Assembly (NCBI GenBank): GCA_904066235.2
Contig: CAJFCV020000001.1
Coordinates: 5,270,001 to 5,334,000 of the forward strand
Source of the DNA: Bursaphelenchus xylophilus
Taxonomy: Eukaryota; Nematoda; Chromadorea; Rhabditida; Aphelenchoididae
Length of the DNA: 64,000 bases
Reading direction: 5' to 3'
Under the pieces are notes generated by a model. The model searched no databases. It saw only the letters and a program-made list of their open reading frames with translations, and was not told where the DNA came from. This document shows positions 1 through 12,600 of the stretch, in pieces. Within the stretch, counting starts at the first letter, position 1. The number at the start of each line of letters is the position of its first letter. Both the position numbers and the translations under genes were made by a program.

Positions 1-2247
1 CTTGAAAGCATCCGCTCCAGCGTAAGTCGAGGATTTTTCAGATAAAAAGATTTTTGCCATGGATAAGCGGAAAAGTTGCGATTTTTGTGCAAAATACAGA
101 GATTTGTGATTACAGGTCAAACTTTATGGGCAAAAACGACCGAGACTTGTTCGAATTCTACTTGGCCAACCTTGAAAAGCGACTTGGAGCCCCGTTGGAA
201 AAGATTTCCGCCTTTGAATGGGCTGGAGGAATCGGGAAAAACCTCAAGGGAGAGTGCTACATGGGTAAGAAATACTTTATTTTGGGCATAGAAAGTTAAA
301 TCATTTAGTGATAATGATTTAAAAAGGGTTTATACGGGTTTTTCTACTAATCTTTTTTGTAATCTTTAGTTGATGAAGGGATGGTTCGAATTGCGACCGC
401 TCTTTCGTACAATCTCAACATCCAAAAGCTCTGTTCCGTATATGAAATTGAGGAAATCGAGAATCAACTTGGCTCAGAAATGGAGATTCGGTATCAAAAA
501 ACGGTTAAATCCTCGCATCATGAAGATGTGGCCCAACAATCTGATGATAGTGACATTGAAATCATCAACGAAGAAGAGGAAAACTTTGAGGAGGAAGACA
601 GCACCCTCAGGGCTGATATTTGCGTCTGTGCCGTCCCGATCGGCATTTTGAAAGTAGGATTTTTGGAATTTTAGATCCAGCTGTCATGGTGAATATAATT
701 TTTGTTTTTTAGGAGAAATTAATTGAAATTTCTAATGGATCAACTCCAAAATCGTCGAAAAATACCAATTCAAAGTCTCCGTCTGTCGATAAGTCGGATA
801 AATCGAATGAAAAACGAGATGAAACCCCTGGATCCGACGCCTCCTCAAAGCTAGAAACGAAGCCAGATCGAATCAAGTTCATTCCGGAATTGCCCGACGA
901 GTTCAAAGAGGCCATTGAGAGAGTTGGTAAGAAGCTACACCTGATTTTCTTTATTATTTTAGGCTTTGGAACGGTAAACAAGGTGATTCTGCAGTTCTCG
1001 ACCCGGTTTTGGCCTGAAAATATGTTCATGGGACGACTGGGGGACCCGGGAAAGTCTAGAGGAGAGATGGTTCTGTTCCTCTCCAAGCCCAGATCCACAT
1101 CTTTATACGCTTATCTGAGTGGGGAGTCGGCTTATTTGATGAATTATTTCGATGGAGAACTGCTGGCTCAGAGGTGTATGACAATATTGAATACAATGTT
1201 TGGAACCGAAGTCCCACCTAAGGTAATGAAAGCTTGCTGTTTTTTTGGAATGTGAGATTTGAAAGTTTGAATTCCCGCCAATCTTGGCACTGTGTTTTAA
1301 CGGTGTCTAAATTGCTATTTATGGTTTAATTGAGAAAAAGTAAACAAAGTAAAGGTCAAAGGAGATCAATAATGATATTAAATGTTATTTAGAACTTGTT
1401 TTGAGAAATTTGGAACCTTATTTTACCTATTTGCAGCCGATCAAAGCGATAATTACGGAATGGCAGAACGACGCCTTTTCCCAAGGCTCCATTCCCTACA
1501 TAAAGCCGGGCAATTCGGCCTCGGACTATGACCTCCTGGCCCGGCCAACCTCTCTCCTCCCCAACACTAGTAACAAGTTGTATTTCACGGGAGATTGGAC
1601 TACATCAAGGTACCCGGGAACCCTTCATGGAGCATATTTGGCCGGATTAAATTGTGCCAGACAGATTGCGGACGCTTATTTGGGACCGGTCAATGATAGG
1701 AAGGTGATGGATGAGTTGATTAAAGAGGGAAAGAGGTTGCTGAACATCCATGAAGAAAAGTTGAGGAGTCGGAGGGATAACGGTAAGTGATTTCGAGTGA
1801 AGTACGAAAATTTTTGTTGGGTATTTGATTGAATTTGGTTGTAAATGGAGATACGGTATTAGGTTTTGTAAAGTGATGTTTTTTGGACCTTCTTTACTGC
1901 TGAAGTGATAAAAAAAATGAAGAATTCATTGAAAATACGATTTTTGGGCGTAATTTTGCTGGAAGTCGAGTGTAATACGTGAATCGTGAGATGTAGACAT
2001 TGATCATAGCTCATGTTTTAAGCCCCGAGGAAGTTACGGCACTTGTGTGGTCTTTGTGTACTTGATTTCCCCAAAAATGGAGAAGAAAGTGAATCTTACA
2101 GTTTTTGATGAATTACTTTTTTACAAGTGTGATTTTTAACAGTCAGTGTTGATATTATTGAAGGTTACACTGTTCCCAGTCGGCTTTAAAGATTTTTTAA
2201 TGGGATTATTTTTTGTTATTTTAGGTTCTCCCGTCCCTTCGGACTAA
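1..2247 (+). CDS. LSD1-type FAD-dependent amine oxidase (histone lysine demethylase family), 3' part only
   Basis: The gene enters from the left edge. Exons that keep phase: 1-21, 116-264, 370-653, 713-926, 963-1222, 1437-1782, 2225-2247 (TAA), giving 431 residues of the C-terminal half. Visible LSD1-like blocks are DICVCAVPIGILK (like CTLPLGVLK), a VGFGTVNKVIL block before an FW dipeptide, ASDYDLLARP, and the C-terminal FAD-binding block FTGDWTTSRYPGTLHGAYLA (like the FAGEHT..YPATVHGA block of LSD1). The family removes methyl groups from histone H3 lysines in the nucleus using FAD. Between the oxidase blocks is a Ser/Lys/Asp/Glu-rich insert of roughly 90 residues that looks disordered. A polyadenylation signal AATAAA lies near 2386. 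SWIRM and tower domains would be off the left edge, so I cannot tell which worm paralogue (spr-5, lsd-1 or amx-1 type) this is. Confidence 0.85.
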
Positions 2248-2391
2248 AGTTTGGATTTTGTGACGGAAAAGATCTCAGATGGAACCTCAAAACTACTTGT
2301 AAATATGGTTTGTGCGTTTAGTCGACTCAAGGATATGTTTGTTAACTTGTTATGTCATCAGTTGTCAACTTATTTTATTTTTGGTAATAAA

Positions 2392-2974
2392 CGTTAAAAA
2401 TAAATTTAAAAAATTGTGCTGAAATGGATCGATTTCGATAAAATCAATGCCTGTATGTTTATTATTCGCTGTTTCGTTGAATGAACAATGTATTGTCGAC
2501 AAATATGGTGTAGTTTTCAGAGGTTTGAGAGAGTTTACAATGCTTGATCTTAAGTTGTAATCTGAGAATAACTAGTGTAATAGTTGTCGGCATGTGTCTA
2601 GAATGCGATGTTTAAGTGAGTAGACCATGTGAGAGTGACCAAAGATGGAGAGGACCCTCAAATTTGCATAAAGTTATATTGTAGTAGACATCAAATAAGA
2701 AGTTGATAATTTTTGTTGGGAAAATTGACGAATTGAAACCTTGACCCTAATTACAGTAACACTCAAGTGTTTTTAGTGCGAGGGAAAGCAGGTGGGGGAC
2801 GTAATTGTTCCCAAATTGAGACGTCTCGCCAACAAAATTTGTGTTTTTGGGAGAGGGTACAAGGTAGAAGGTCCTAAGTTGAAACATGATTCTATGCTCA
2901 GAGTTGTCTGTATAGTTACAGTAAAAAGGATCAAAAATGATTTGTGGGATTTGAAGACAGCAAGGAGCTTATTT
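2392..2974. other. intergenic, nothing recognised
   Basis: Roughly 580 bases of AT-rich DNA between the polyadenylation signal of the amine oxidase gene and the first inverted-repeat element. Only short open frames; no tRNA or conserved motif seen. Confidence 0.5.
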
Positions 2975-2977
2975 TAA

Positions 2978-3451
2978 CAGGGAAAGTACTTCTATGGGGT
3001 ATGGAGTTACAGGTCGATACATACATCAAAAGATTCAGAAAATTTTCTTGATTCAGAATATGTAAAAATTAGCTGCCTAATTTTGGTTTGTAAGGGTGAA
3101 AAAATCATCAGAACTTTTCTCGTAGCACCACGCAAATGCCCCTTTTTTCATATTGGAACTACTGATTAAGGTGTAGTATTAATCAAATTTGATATTTTAA
3201 GGCTTGTCTTAAAATATCAAATAAAAGATGCCAGCGTTTACTTTAGCTCAAAACAAAACTTTTGATTTGGTAAAAACTTGGTCAAAAAAGCATTTGCGTG
3301 GTGTTGCGAGAAAAGTTCCGAGGATTTTTTCACCCTTACAAACCAAAATTAGGCAGCTAATTTTCACATATTCTGAATTAAAAAAAATTTGCGAATCTTT
3401 TGATGTATGTCTCGACCTGTAACTCCATACTCCATAGAAGTGCTTTCCTTG
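2978..3451. mobile_element. Hairpin (inverted-repeat) element with TAA target duplication
   Basis: The arms (2978 to about 3140, and about 3285 to 3451) are inverted copies with scattered mismatches. The ends read CAGGGAAAGTACTTCTATGG and, on the other strand, CAAGGAAAGCACTTCTATGG. TAA flanks both ends (2975-2977 and 3452-3454), which looks like a 3-bp target duplication as made by PIF/Harbinger-type elements. No transposase frame is present, so it would be a non-autonomous MITE. The same end motif and TAA flank occur in the element at 13985-15112. Confidence 0.75.
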
Positions 3452-3454
3452 TAA

Positions 3455-4453
3455 GCAAAAACAATTGGGTGTTTTTTTTATCAAAAACCCAATTAAAATA
3501 TTTTGATTACCATGTAAAGTTGTGTCACTACTCTATCGGTTGGATTGTAACCATCTCATAATCTTTTTTACCGTATCGCGAAAGTTGTTTCTAAAAAAGA
3601 TGACGAAACTTTTGAGAGACTTCTCGAAAAAGTTACAATTGGGTATAATTGAAAAGAGTTATGGGCCGTGTGACTCGGAACAATTATAGACTTCCAAGAG
3701 AGGGTACCCTTCCTTAAAGGCACGTAATTTTATAAACCATGGACCTTCATGAGACCTCAACAATTTGGGCTCAGATTACGGTAGAAAAGGGAGGGAATTG
3801 TGGCAGCAAAGTTCAATTTCTTGCAACAAAATTGATCGCAAAAGTTGTAAAGAGACTTTCGAAAATGCCTGGACTTGTTGTGTCCAGGGTTCGATTCCGG
3901 TCGGATTAGTCATCCTTTTTTGGTAGTTTTTGCCATTTTTCGACAAGTTTGGGCCTTTTTGCTTGAGGACCTAACGCTTCCACGCAATCCCCTCAAAAGT
4001 CGCTGGGTCAAGGTTTCTATGTTGTTTATGGTGAACAAAGCAATTGGTAACAACTCGAAGACAATATTATATGTTATGCTAGTGTTAGAAATCAGACTAT
4101 GCAACAAAACAAACCGGATTACAAAAAGACTTTATACATGTGTGTTTAAAAACAAGAGTTTTTGAGATTTTTGAGCGTATAAATAAGAATTGCGTGGAGA
4201 TACAGTCGGATGACGATTAAAAAACACTGTAAGAGTAAAGGAAAAGAGATGGGGAAATCGGCCAACGATGACGGAATGTTCGAATCGGCTCTTTGGTTGG
4301 GTCGGGATACAAAAGTTTCGAGTTCAACGCCTCAGGGGTTTAAAAAAATAAAAATTTACTAAGCGAAAAGCCCCGAGGGCATCAACAATTCCGTCATGAC
4401 GACCTCGATACCCGATCAGTCAAATTTACAGAAATCCTGCCCAACTCCGGCCC
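3455..4453. other. intergenic with a tRNA-like remnant near 3868-3905
   Basis: No gene recognised. At 3868-3888 a 7-bp stem (CCTGGAC / GTCCAGG) encloses a 7-base loop, followed by a B-box-like GGTTCGATTCC at 3888-3898. No acceptor stem or D arm can be drawn, so this is at most a degenerate tRNA-derived sequence. Confidence 0.4.
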
Positions 4454-6759
4454 TTAGGCCTTGAGGGGATGCCCCGTTCTCTGGTCGACGTCCTTGATCA
4501 GGTCGAAGTCGAACTGTTTTCCCATCGACTGCCAGAACATCATCCTGTCCAGCATCAGGTTGTCCCTCAACACGGGGTTAGGGCGCATGTCGAAGAAGCC
4601 GAGAGGATGCTCTTCGGTCACGTATGGCCAAGGGCCAAGAGGTGATGAGGGGTTTCTGAAAAGGTCGGCATTAGTAAAGAAGGAGAATATAACTCATCAT
4701 TTTTGGTATTATGATCTGCTAGAACACTAAAGATTTGTGTTCTGCAAACAGTAGAGATCTCAATCTACCATAGTCTGTGCTTACAGTGATTAAACTTGAG
4801 GAATGCCTTAAGCAATTTGTAAAAGTTCGCTTCCCCGCGCTTTAATTCACGGAGTTTCGGGGTAATTGTGATGTTTTGTGACACGATTCAATTCCCTCTT
4901 TACGTGCAATTGACCCCACTTTCGAGAGGTTTTAGACCCCAAAAAAGTTTGGATTGTAACGAACTAATTGGATTACAATTTCCAGTTTCTAGAGTACTAT
5001 GCAAATTCAGCAAGGTTAAATTACTTTTAAGACTTTTAAAAGTTTTGCTTACCCAATATGGCAGAAGTTGACCAGAGCCGAGATGATGACACTCTGCAAT
5101 TTTCTGTCCTCGGGCTGGAATTCGAAGGGTCCGGTGATCGAAAGGCCGAAGATGTAGGGGAATTCGTAGGTCTGGTATGTTCCGAGCACTGGCAAGTTGG
5201 CCTTGGGGCTGAGCCAGTTCAGCAAGTACAGGAAGACGGGCCATCCCTCCTCGCTCTTCTTGCGCACCTCCTTCAGAACGGGCATCGCGAACTGGGAATC
5301 GGACAAGAGCTGGGTGTAGCGGGTCAAGAAGAAGTGGGGATCCACGGCCATCGCTTCGGTGGCATTTCTGTCCACGTAGAAGGCGATGAGTTGTTTGCGG
5401 GCCTCGCCGACCTTCTCTCCGAAACGTTCTGGGGTCGCGATGTAGGTCTCAATGAAGTTGATCAGGTCCTGGCGACCGAAACTGTTGATCTTGTCCATGG
5501 GGATCACGAATTTGGATTGTCTGGGGGCTCCGGGGAAGGGAAGGGCTGAAATTTTAAAATTAATTAGTCTAGTTATTCCATGGCCACTTAATTTTGCCAT
5601 TTCTCATCAAATTTTGGGTCTTTAAACAGAATGCCAAATTTGTCGGGAAAAAAATGAAATTTAATTTTTGATTGGAAAAGTGCTTAAAACTGAACTTACT
5701 CATGATCATGGATTCCTGGCTGTTGATTCCTTGGATGGTTGGCTTCTTGGGGGCGTCATGTAGCATGGTATCGATGTCAGCATGGAAGAAATCACCGTCC
5801 ATTCGAGGCTGGAATTTGGCAAAGTTCACTTCGTCCCTTCTCCAGCCAACAGCCTGGGCGGATTGGATCAATTTGTTCAAATCCATCTTCTTCAGGCATT
5901 CCTTGATCTCCGCAGATTCTCCTTGACATCCAGTAGCCTCGATCACTTTCTTGGACTCATCCACAACACGATCAGACAACGCCCAGCCGGACAAAATAGA
6001 TCCACTCATCTGGATGGCCTGTTGGAAAAGGTCGCGAGAGTGTTTGGACAGGGAGAGGGCGCCCACAGAAGCGGAGCCGGCGTTCTGTCCCATCACGGTG
6101 ACCTGGTTGGGGTTGCCTCCGAACGCCTTGATGTTCTCCTGGATCCATTGAAGGGCCATGGTCTGGTCCCAGAGACCGAGATTGCCGGGCATGGCTTCGT
6201 CTCCAGTGCTCATGAAGCCGAACACTCCCAAACGGTATTGAATGGTGACAACGACCACGCCAAGGCCGTTGAATTCATTGGCCAACTCCTGGAATCCGTA
6301 GATCTCGGCGTTGCCTCCGGCGAATCCACCGCCATGGATGAAAACGAGGACCGGGAAGCCTCCGGGGAAAGGCGACTTCTCGGATGGAGTCATTACATTC
6401 AAATAGAGACAGTCCTCGCTGGTCATCGGCGCCTTGATCGGGAAGTCGGTGATGCTCGAGTTCATGATCGGGGCGAAGCTAGCACATCCTGGAGCCCATT
6501 TGGTCGCTTCCAACGTCTCTTCCGAGGCTTGCACTGGCACTGGCTTCTCAAATCTTCTGGCTTCGGTTGGTGGTTGGGCGAAGGGGACGCCCAAGAAGAT
6601 GTTGGAGATCCGGCCACTTGTATCGGGGAGCTTGAATTGGAATCCGGTCAGTTTCCCCTGTCTCAGCGTCACTTCTGGTGCTCGTCGAATGGAGGCCGAG
6701 TTAAGCAGGGAGCAGCACAGGACTAGGCATGTCAGCAACAACACATTCCGACGATTCAT
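4454..6759 (-). CDS. Secreted type-B carboxylesterase-like protein, predicted catalytically dead
   Basis: Exons on the minus strand: 6759-5700, 5545-5053 and 4655-4454 (TAA), giving 584 residues, the normal family length. ATG 6759 is chosen because it begins a signal peptide (NRRNVLLLTCLVLCCSLL) and lies just below an acceptor-like TTTTGCAG. Family landmarks are present: the oxyanion-hole HGGGFAGG, the SEDCLYLNV block, YRLGVFGF and the Glu region INSQESMI. The nucleophile motif GESAG reads GQNAG, so the catalytic Ser is Asn. At the catalytic His position (H-x-x-E-L-P-Y in active members) the sequence is QTYEFPY, so His is Gln. Glu appears kept. By family knowledge such proteins cannot hydrolyse esters and often act as adhesion or binding proteins; that role is inference here. 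The intact frame argues against a pseudogene. Confidence 0.88.
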
Positions 6760-7688
6760 TGCTTGTTCTATAACTCTCTGCAAAGGATTTTATTAGAATT
6801 GGGGATTAATGGAACATGGAGAATATAAATGAACATTTCATCGCGAAAATTGATAGAAGGTTGTCGATTTGTTAGATTTTTTAATAAAATAATCCGTCAA
6901 GTTTAAATAAAAGTCATCTAGGCATCCAAATATTACTCATGAACACCAATATTGACAGATTTATATTATTCATGATATCAGATGTGAGATTTTGAAAGGA
7001 GACGTATAAATCAACGTAAAACGGCCATGTCGACTACTAATTGAATCAGGAATTCTCTATAGACATCGTAGTATGCGATCAACATGCCACAAGTCATACC
7101 ACAAAGCACTACCTACTATAACATAACTTTTTCTATATTCAAACTCCAACCCAATCACATAAACAGAACTCGCTTTAACGTCCCCTGACATGACGTTGTA
7201 ACCTTTGGCGTCTTTAAGAAACGTCCCTCTCAACATCAGCTCTCTTTACAATGTTCTCCATTCCTACTGCCCCAGCCTTTTATATTGTAAAAAGAACGTC
7301 GGAAAAGTTTGCGCGACCCCAAACGAAACGTGTGAATTGCGAGTTGATAGGCAGTGCAATCCATTAACGCGCTCATCGACGAAAACATTTTCAAAAGTTG
7401 ACCAAAAAAGAATCAGATTGATGGCCTGAGGGCATGTACTCGAAGAGGAAAGAAAGTACAGCAAAATGGAGATGGGTGAATGCGGGAACAGCGTCCAACA
7501 GTCGAGAAGATAATCGAGAGTGTAATTGGGGAACGATGGAGAGATACGGGGACATCGAATTTTGTATTACACGGGAGAAGGGGTCAGAATCGGCAGTGTA
7601 ATGTAATCTGTTAGAGATTTACATCGGAACACATGTATTTTTATTTGTGAAAAGTTTGATTTGAAATAAAATGGGTAAAAATGCTGTT

Positions 7689-7704
7689 ATGCCCTAAGGG
7701 AAAA
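7689..7704. promoter_or_regulatory. AP-2-like palindrome
   Basis: ATGCCCTAAGGGAAAA; one half matches the recurring TGCCCTNAGGGCA motif. It lies about 0.9 kb upstream of the esterase-like gene. Confidence 0.3.
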
Positions 7705-8336
7705 TGCAAAATATGGAGCTTCTTCTTGTGGCCTAAATAAAAAATTATAAAGGGTGGTAAAAGTTGTAAATCTGCAATTCAAATTGCATTAATCGGCAGC
7801 AGCACTATTAATTTCCAAATGATACTGTAACATCAGGAATTCTACCACAAGTTATGTTGTACGACCATTAACATCAGTTTTTTGATCTGATGGTCATGTA
7901 CAATATAAAGTTTCAAACTTTTTTCCCTTTGACCATAGACTATATCGAAACCCCTATCAGAGCGCCACAAACCATGAAATCGCCCTCTCTACGTGCAAGC
8001 CGTCGCTATAAGCGCTGATTCAAGGTCCAGCTCCCGAATTACAGTACCACTTGAGTTAACGGCGGTTGTAAGAGCTGATGGTTGTGCCCTTAACACAACT
8101 TATATATATTCTCGAGACGGGAGGGCGGTCCCCCTCCTGTTTTGCAATCACTTTCTTTGGCGCCCTCTCTCCTTTGCGAGATCTTTCTCGCTTTCTCTCG
8201 CCCTCTCCCTTCTTCGCGCACTCTCTCGCCGCGAATCAACGAAAGGAAGGGCCGAGAACGGTGCGGGCCGTTCCGCCACGCCCCCATGATCTTTGCGATT
8301 TCGCCGGGAAGTAAGAATTGTCGGGTTTCACACGTT

Positions 8337-8410
8337 CCCCCTAAGGGCATCACGCCAAAGTGGGAAAGGCGGGAAAACCGCCCAATGAGCGGGTACCCTG
8401 AGGGCATTTG
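8337..8410. promoter_or_regulatory. Pair of AP-2-like palindromes
   Basis: CCCCTAAGGGCAT at 8337-8349 and ACCCTGAGGGCAT at 8395-8407, spaced 58 bp, in a GC-richer block. A related GGCCTGAGGGCAT lies at 7423-7435. The pattern matches the known TFAP2 consensus TGCCCTGAGGGCA; the factor assignment is inference. Confidence 0.4.
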
Positions 8411-9361
8411 GGACGAATCCAAAGTTCGCGAGCATGGCTACGTTGAAAAATTGCAATATAAATACTCGGGGATCGATAGATGACTTGCAATTAGTTTCAT
8501 CTTTTAACGGTTTTCCAAAATAATGAAAGGTGACATTTTATACGATGAAAAACGAAGTTTTCAAAACCTTCCAACTCCAAATTCGACCAACAAAAATGGC
8601 CAGATGACTCTCAATTTGTCGTCAATTACTATGGTAAACAAACGAAACGGTTGTTCGAATCTTAGTCTTCAAAAATTTATATTACTTTAGATATCTGAAG
8701 GTACAAAAAACCCGGCGTTCCTTGTGGTTTATCCCCAAAATTGCCCCAATTCACATTGTTGGGGCAATTTCCTTTCTTGTGAAACGTTTTTAAATGGTAC
8801 TCGACCTTGCCTTTGAACTGTAATTACTACTTTTCTTCAGAAATTGGGTAAAATAAAGGAAAAGTGTGGCTAAGTGTAAAAGACGAAGATTTAGAGGTCG
8901 AAAACTATGAAGGGAATGTGTATTCTATGTGGATTTAATAGAACTCGGCCAAAATATTACTGTAATTTGGAGATAATGAGAAAAAATTGGGAAATACTTG
9001 CGATAACGCGATTTTTAAAATTTTACGATGAATAAATAAGAAATCCGTATTTTAGAATGGTCGAGAACATAATTTCTGGCAATAAGATCAACTGGGTTAC
9101 TGTAAAAAACCTATTTTCAGGGATAAAATACAGTATTCTCCTAAAAATTTCCGAAAAATCCAAAAAATGTAGTTTTTTTCCGTCCAAAAATCACTTTTTC
9201 CTACTGTTTTCTATTTTTCGTACTGATTATCGACCCAAGAATGTGTGCACTCTATGTCCTCCTACCTTTTTTACACTCTACCACGAGTTTTCCTCCTTTT
9301 TTGCAGCCCCATCCATCTTATTTCAGTGTTCGCACTTTGTCTTTAGCCCCCAGATTTGTCG

Positions 9362-9610
9362 ATGGATCGCCCATGTGATTCCGTCCATTTCTCAACGACT
9401 TTTAACCGTCGAAAACAGACGGCACCGTGCATATACGTTCTGCACGCAGCTTCGGGGGCGAATCTCATCGATCAAGTCAGGAAATGTGATTGCGCCCTGG
9501 CCCCGCAGCCCTCGCCATGTGGAGAAGGCCGTCTTCTTCGGGGGGTGCCCCAGAGAACACTCGCCTACTGTAAAGCGATCGGGTGCAAAAATAGATTGTT
9601 TTTGAGAGAT
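9362..9610 (+). CDS. Possible isolated coding exon, unrecognised
   Basis: An open stretch starting at ATG 9362 and ending at a good donor (GATG then GTAAGC at 9611) encodes about 83 residues with six Cys, including VRKCDCALAPQPSPCG and YCKAIGCKNR. Base composition is richer in G+C than the surroundings. I found no convincing downstream exon in phase, and the protein matches nothing I know. It could be a chance frame in a GC-rich block. Confidence 0.2.
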
Positions 9611-12600
9611 GGTAAGCAAAAAACCGGGAGTAATCGGGAATTTGGGAGGTTTTGCACAGTGCAAACCCAAAAATAGGGTGATTAACCAACTACTAGCAGT
9701 TTAAACGGGTTAGGAATTGAAACTACAGAGACATTATGATATAAAAAAGATATCTAGAAGTTGATTTTTGATCACAAACAACTCCAAAAAAAGTTTTTTC
9801 AAAAAAAAAGTCATCAATTCCGCCAAAGGTGAAGATACTGATCTCTTGCACCGAAACAGGATCTCACTGTAATCTCTGAGGCTTATATATCACCCACAGA
9901 GGCTCCGCCTACACTTCTGGAGCAGAGAATGAGTCGAAGAACGCACGTTCTCATCGCCATATTATACTCGACTTTCGCAAAATAACTCGCCTTGATTTAT
10001 GGCTGTAAATCACGACTGCTGCACAAAGTACGAATGTGGAAAGCGGGTGTTTCGTGGAGTTCGGAGCACAGAAAGCCATGTGATTGAAGACTTCTTGATC
10101 ATTCCACTGACCTTCCTAATTAGCTACCGTAATCCCGAGGGGAAAACAAAAATATGCAAGATTTCTTGGGTGTAATCGTTGTTTTTGATTGTGATATGTG
10201 TTGTAGAGGGGATGAGAAGGCTTGAAGGAAGCAAAGGCGATCAAAGGAGTAAAGTTAAAACCGAATTTTTTGCTTTTTTTTAAATCAACCAAAGTTTTGA
10301 AAAGATTACTGTAACATAAAAGCTTTGTCCAAAATTATATTGTCGCAATCTACAGATGTCATATGCTTCAATTCCTTTCTGACTACCTTATTTTTCATTT
10401 TAGAGTTTATTTCTGTAAGAAGTAGCATCAAATCTTCCGCACAGTGCAGTCAAAATCCTATTTGATCCAAAAGTAATGTTAAGCTGCAAAATTTTCCAGT
10501 TTTTTTAAGTAGTATTGACTAACTAGTTGCTACAGTAACCTTATAAGCCAAACTGATTCCTAATTTACCCCTCTGTAAACCTTGGCGATGATGATTTGTG
10601 GACTCGGCCGCACAGTGCAAAGTAATTTATTTTCTCTGCACCGTGCGGAAATTTAAACACTTTTTTAAAGTGTCAGCACAACTCTTTTCGAACCACACCT
10701 GTCCTCCACGTTGTCATTGCCCTCTCGCGATGGAATCTCAGTCATTACAATCGCTTTTGAACCCGCTCTTTGATTGATTTCTATATTATTCATCAACTTC
10801 AGGGCATTCGATAAATTCTTCGTAAACCCCATGTGATTCCGATTAATTAAAGTGCTTTCGAACTTCGGGGGATCTCGCAAAAACTCGTTTCTTCTTGGTT
10901 TTTACTACGGTAATCCCAAAAATAAACTTTTCGAAAAAATTGAAAGTGTTTGGAAACAGTGAAAAGTTACTGTAATCGATCAAACCACGTGATTTTAGAC
11001 ACATCGACGCCTACAGTAGGAGCTTAAACAGAATCCGGAAAGACGTAAAAGCTTGACTTTGGATGCCTGAATTGTAAAGTATTACAAAAAAATGATACTT
11101 TGGAAACCAAAAATCTTGAAGAGCCATGTGGAAAACACGGCAACTACACTCTCTGTATTTTGGGTTACCTGCGAAAAGGTTGAATGTTTAATAATGTGGC
11201 AACGCAAACAACCAATGTATTGTAAAACTATTTATAATCACAGTAATAGGAAATTACTTTGTAAATAGAGGTGTAATGGGTGGTGTGATTGCGGAAAAAC
11301 ATCGATAATATCATGGGAAATACTGCAAATTGTCATATTCTAACAATCTTACTACTGGTAAGGCTGAATGAACTTTGTCTTGGGCAAAAATTTGATACCA
11401 ATATCAAGTGTAATATAATGTCAAAATTGGAGTCTAATGTCAGGAAAATCTCAAGCAAACTTTTGCATCTGAATGACTAGTCTTAGTAATACCATGTAAC
11501 ACTTCATAATCGGACTGCACATCATTGTCTAAATTTACATCTGATGTCAAGTATAATATAATATAATTTTGGTACAAAACGCCCTAATTTCCCTCCGAAT
11601 CTTATCATTTACTGATACGAGAGAAGAGCAAGGGATACTGTAGACTTCTGATGGATATTGGCTGAAAATTATCAGAAATACGGAGCTCAAATTTTGAGAT
11701 GATACTACAATATAAATAATGTCATAAAGTATATAAATAATGGAGGAAAATTATAAAATTACCGCACGATATATTACTGGCCTAGTACAGTAAGCTAGTG
11801 CTATTTACTGCGTGAATTTTGAAAAAAAATGTAAATTTAAAATCAAAAACAACGAAAGCCATCTTTCGGAGATGTGAAAGCAAAGAATAACCGAAAACTG
11901 GGTGTACTGCAGAAGCGGAATCATCGAACGCCATAAATAGTAAAGCCGTCAAGGAACCGCGCAGAGAACGACCACGATCAAAGCACGTTGTAATCTCTCT
12001 CCAGCGTTCTCTAGAACCCAATTTTTAATATTTTTTGGGATAAAGGACATGGTGTAGATAATTTCATCGACGAATTTTGCTATCAAAATTGGCAAAGAAG
12101 TCCAAAATAGTATTTTTTTTGCAATATTTTGAATATTTAAATTTTTTTTATTTTTTTTTCGCCAACGAAAAAAATGTTTTATCGATGAATCCGTCGACTA
12201 ATTTTCGAATGACCAATGTTTCTTCGACGTATTTTACAAAAAAATTTCTGATCGACTAGTCGATTATTTTTCCACTCATTTTTTTCTTTTTTTCCCATCA
12301 AAAAACCATCGATGAAACGTCCATAAATCATCGTTTTCTCTCTGCACAAAAAGCCTTCAACCGAGAGTACAGTAGTCGGGCCCTGAGGGGGTTATCGATT
12401 ATGAGCTGCATGGACTGTCGCGTGATCCATTGTAACATTACTTTACTCTTTATTTTTGTCATCAATTAGAGCCGAGGGGGGTTAATTAAGTTGATGGAGA
12501 TTGAATAAACAGTATTTACTATATTTCCGATGTAAATAGTAAAGAATCAAACGGTTTTGCATCGAAAACGATGAAATATCATGTATAATATCAACAAAAC

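Noticed and set aside
8078..8483. Several overlapping frames in the GC-richer block near 8.1-8.5 kb
   Set aside because: Arg/Ser/Leu-rich in three frames on both strands, typical of CT-rich DNA; no splice structure. More likely regulatory DNA.
9057..9605. 182-codon open frame (+)
   Set aside because: The first two thirds are low-complexity Phe/Lys/Ser. A different frame of the 3' part (9362-9610) looked more protein-like and is listed with low confidence instead.
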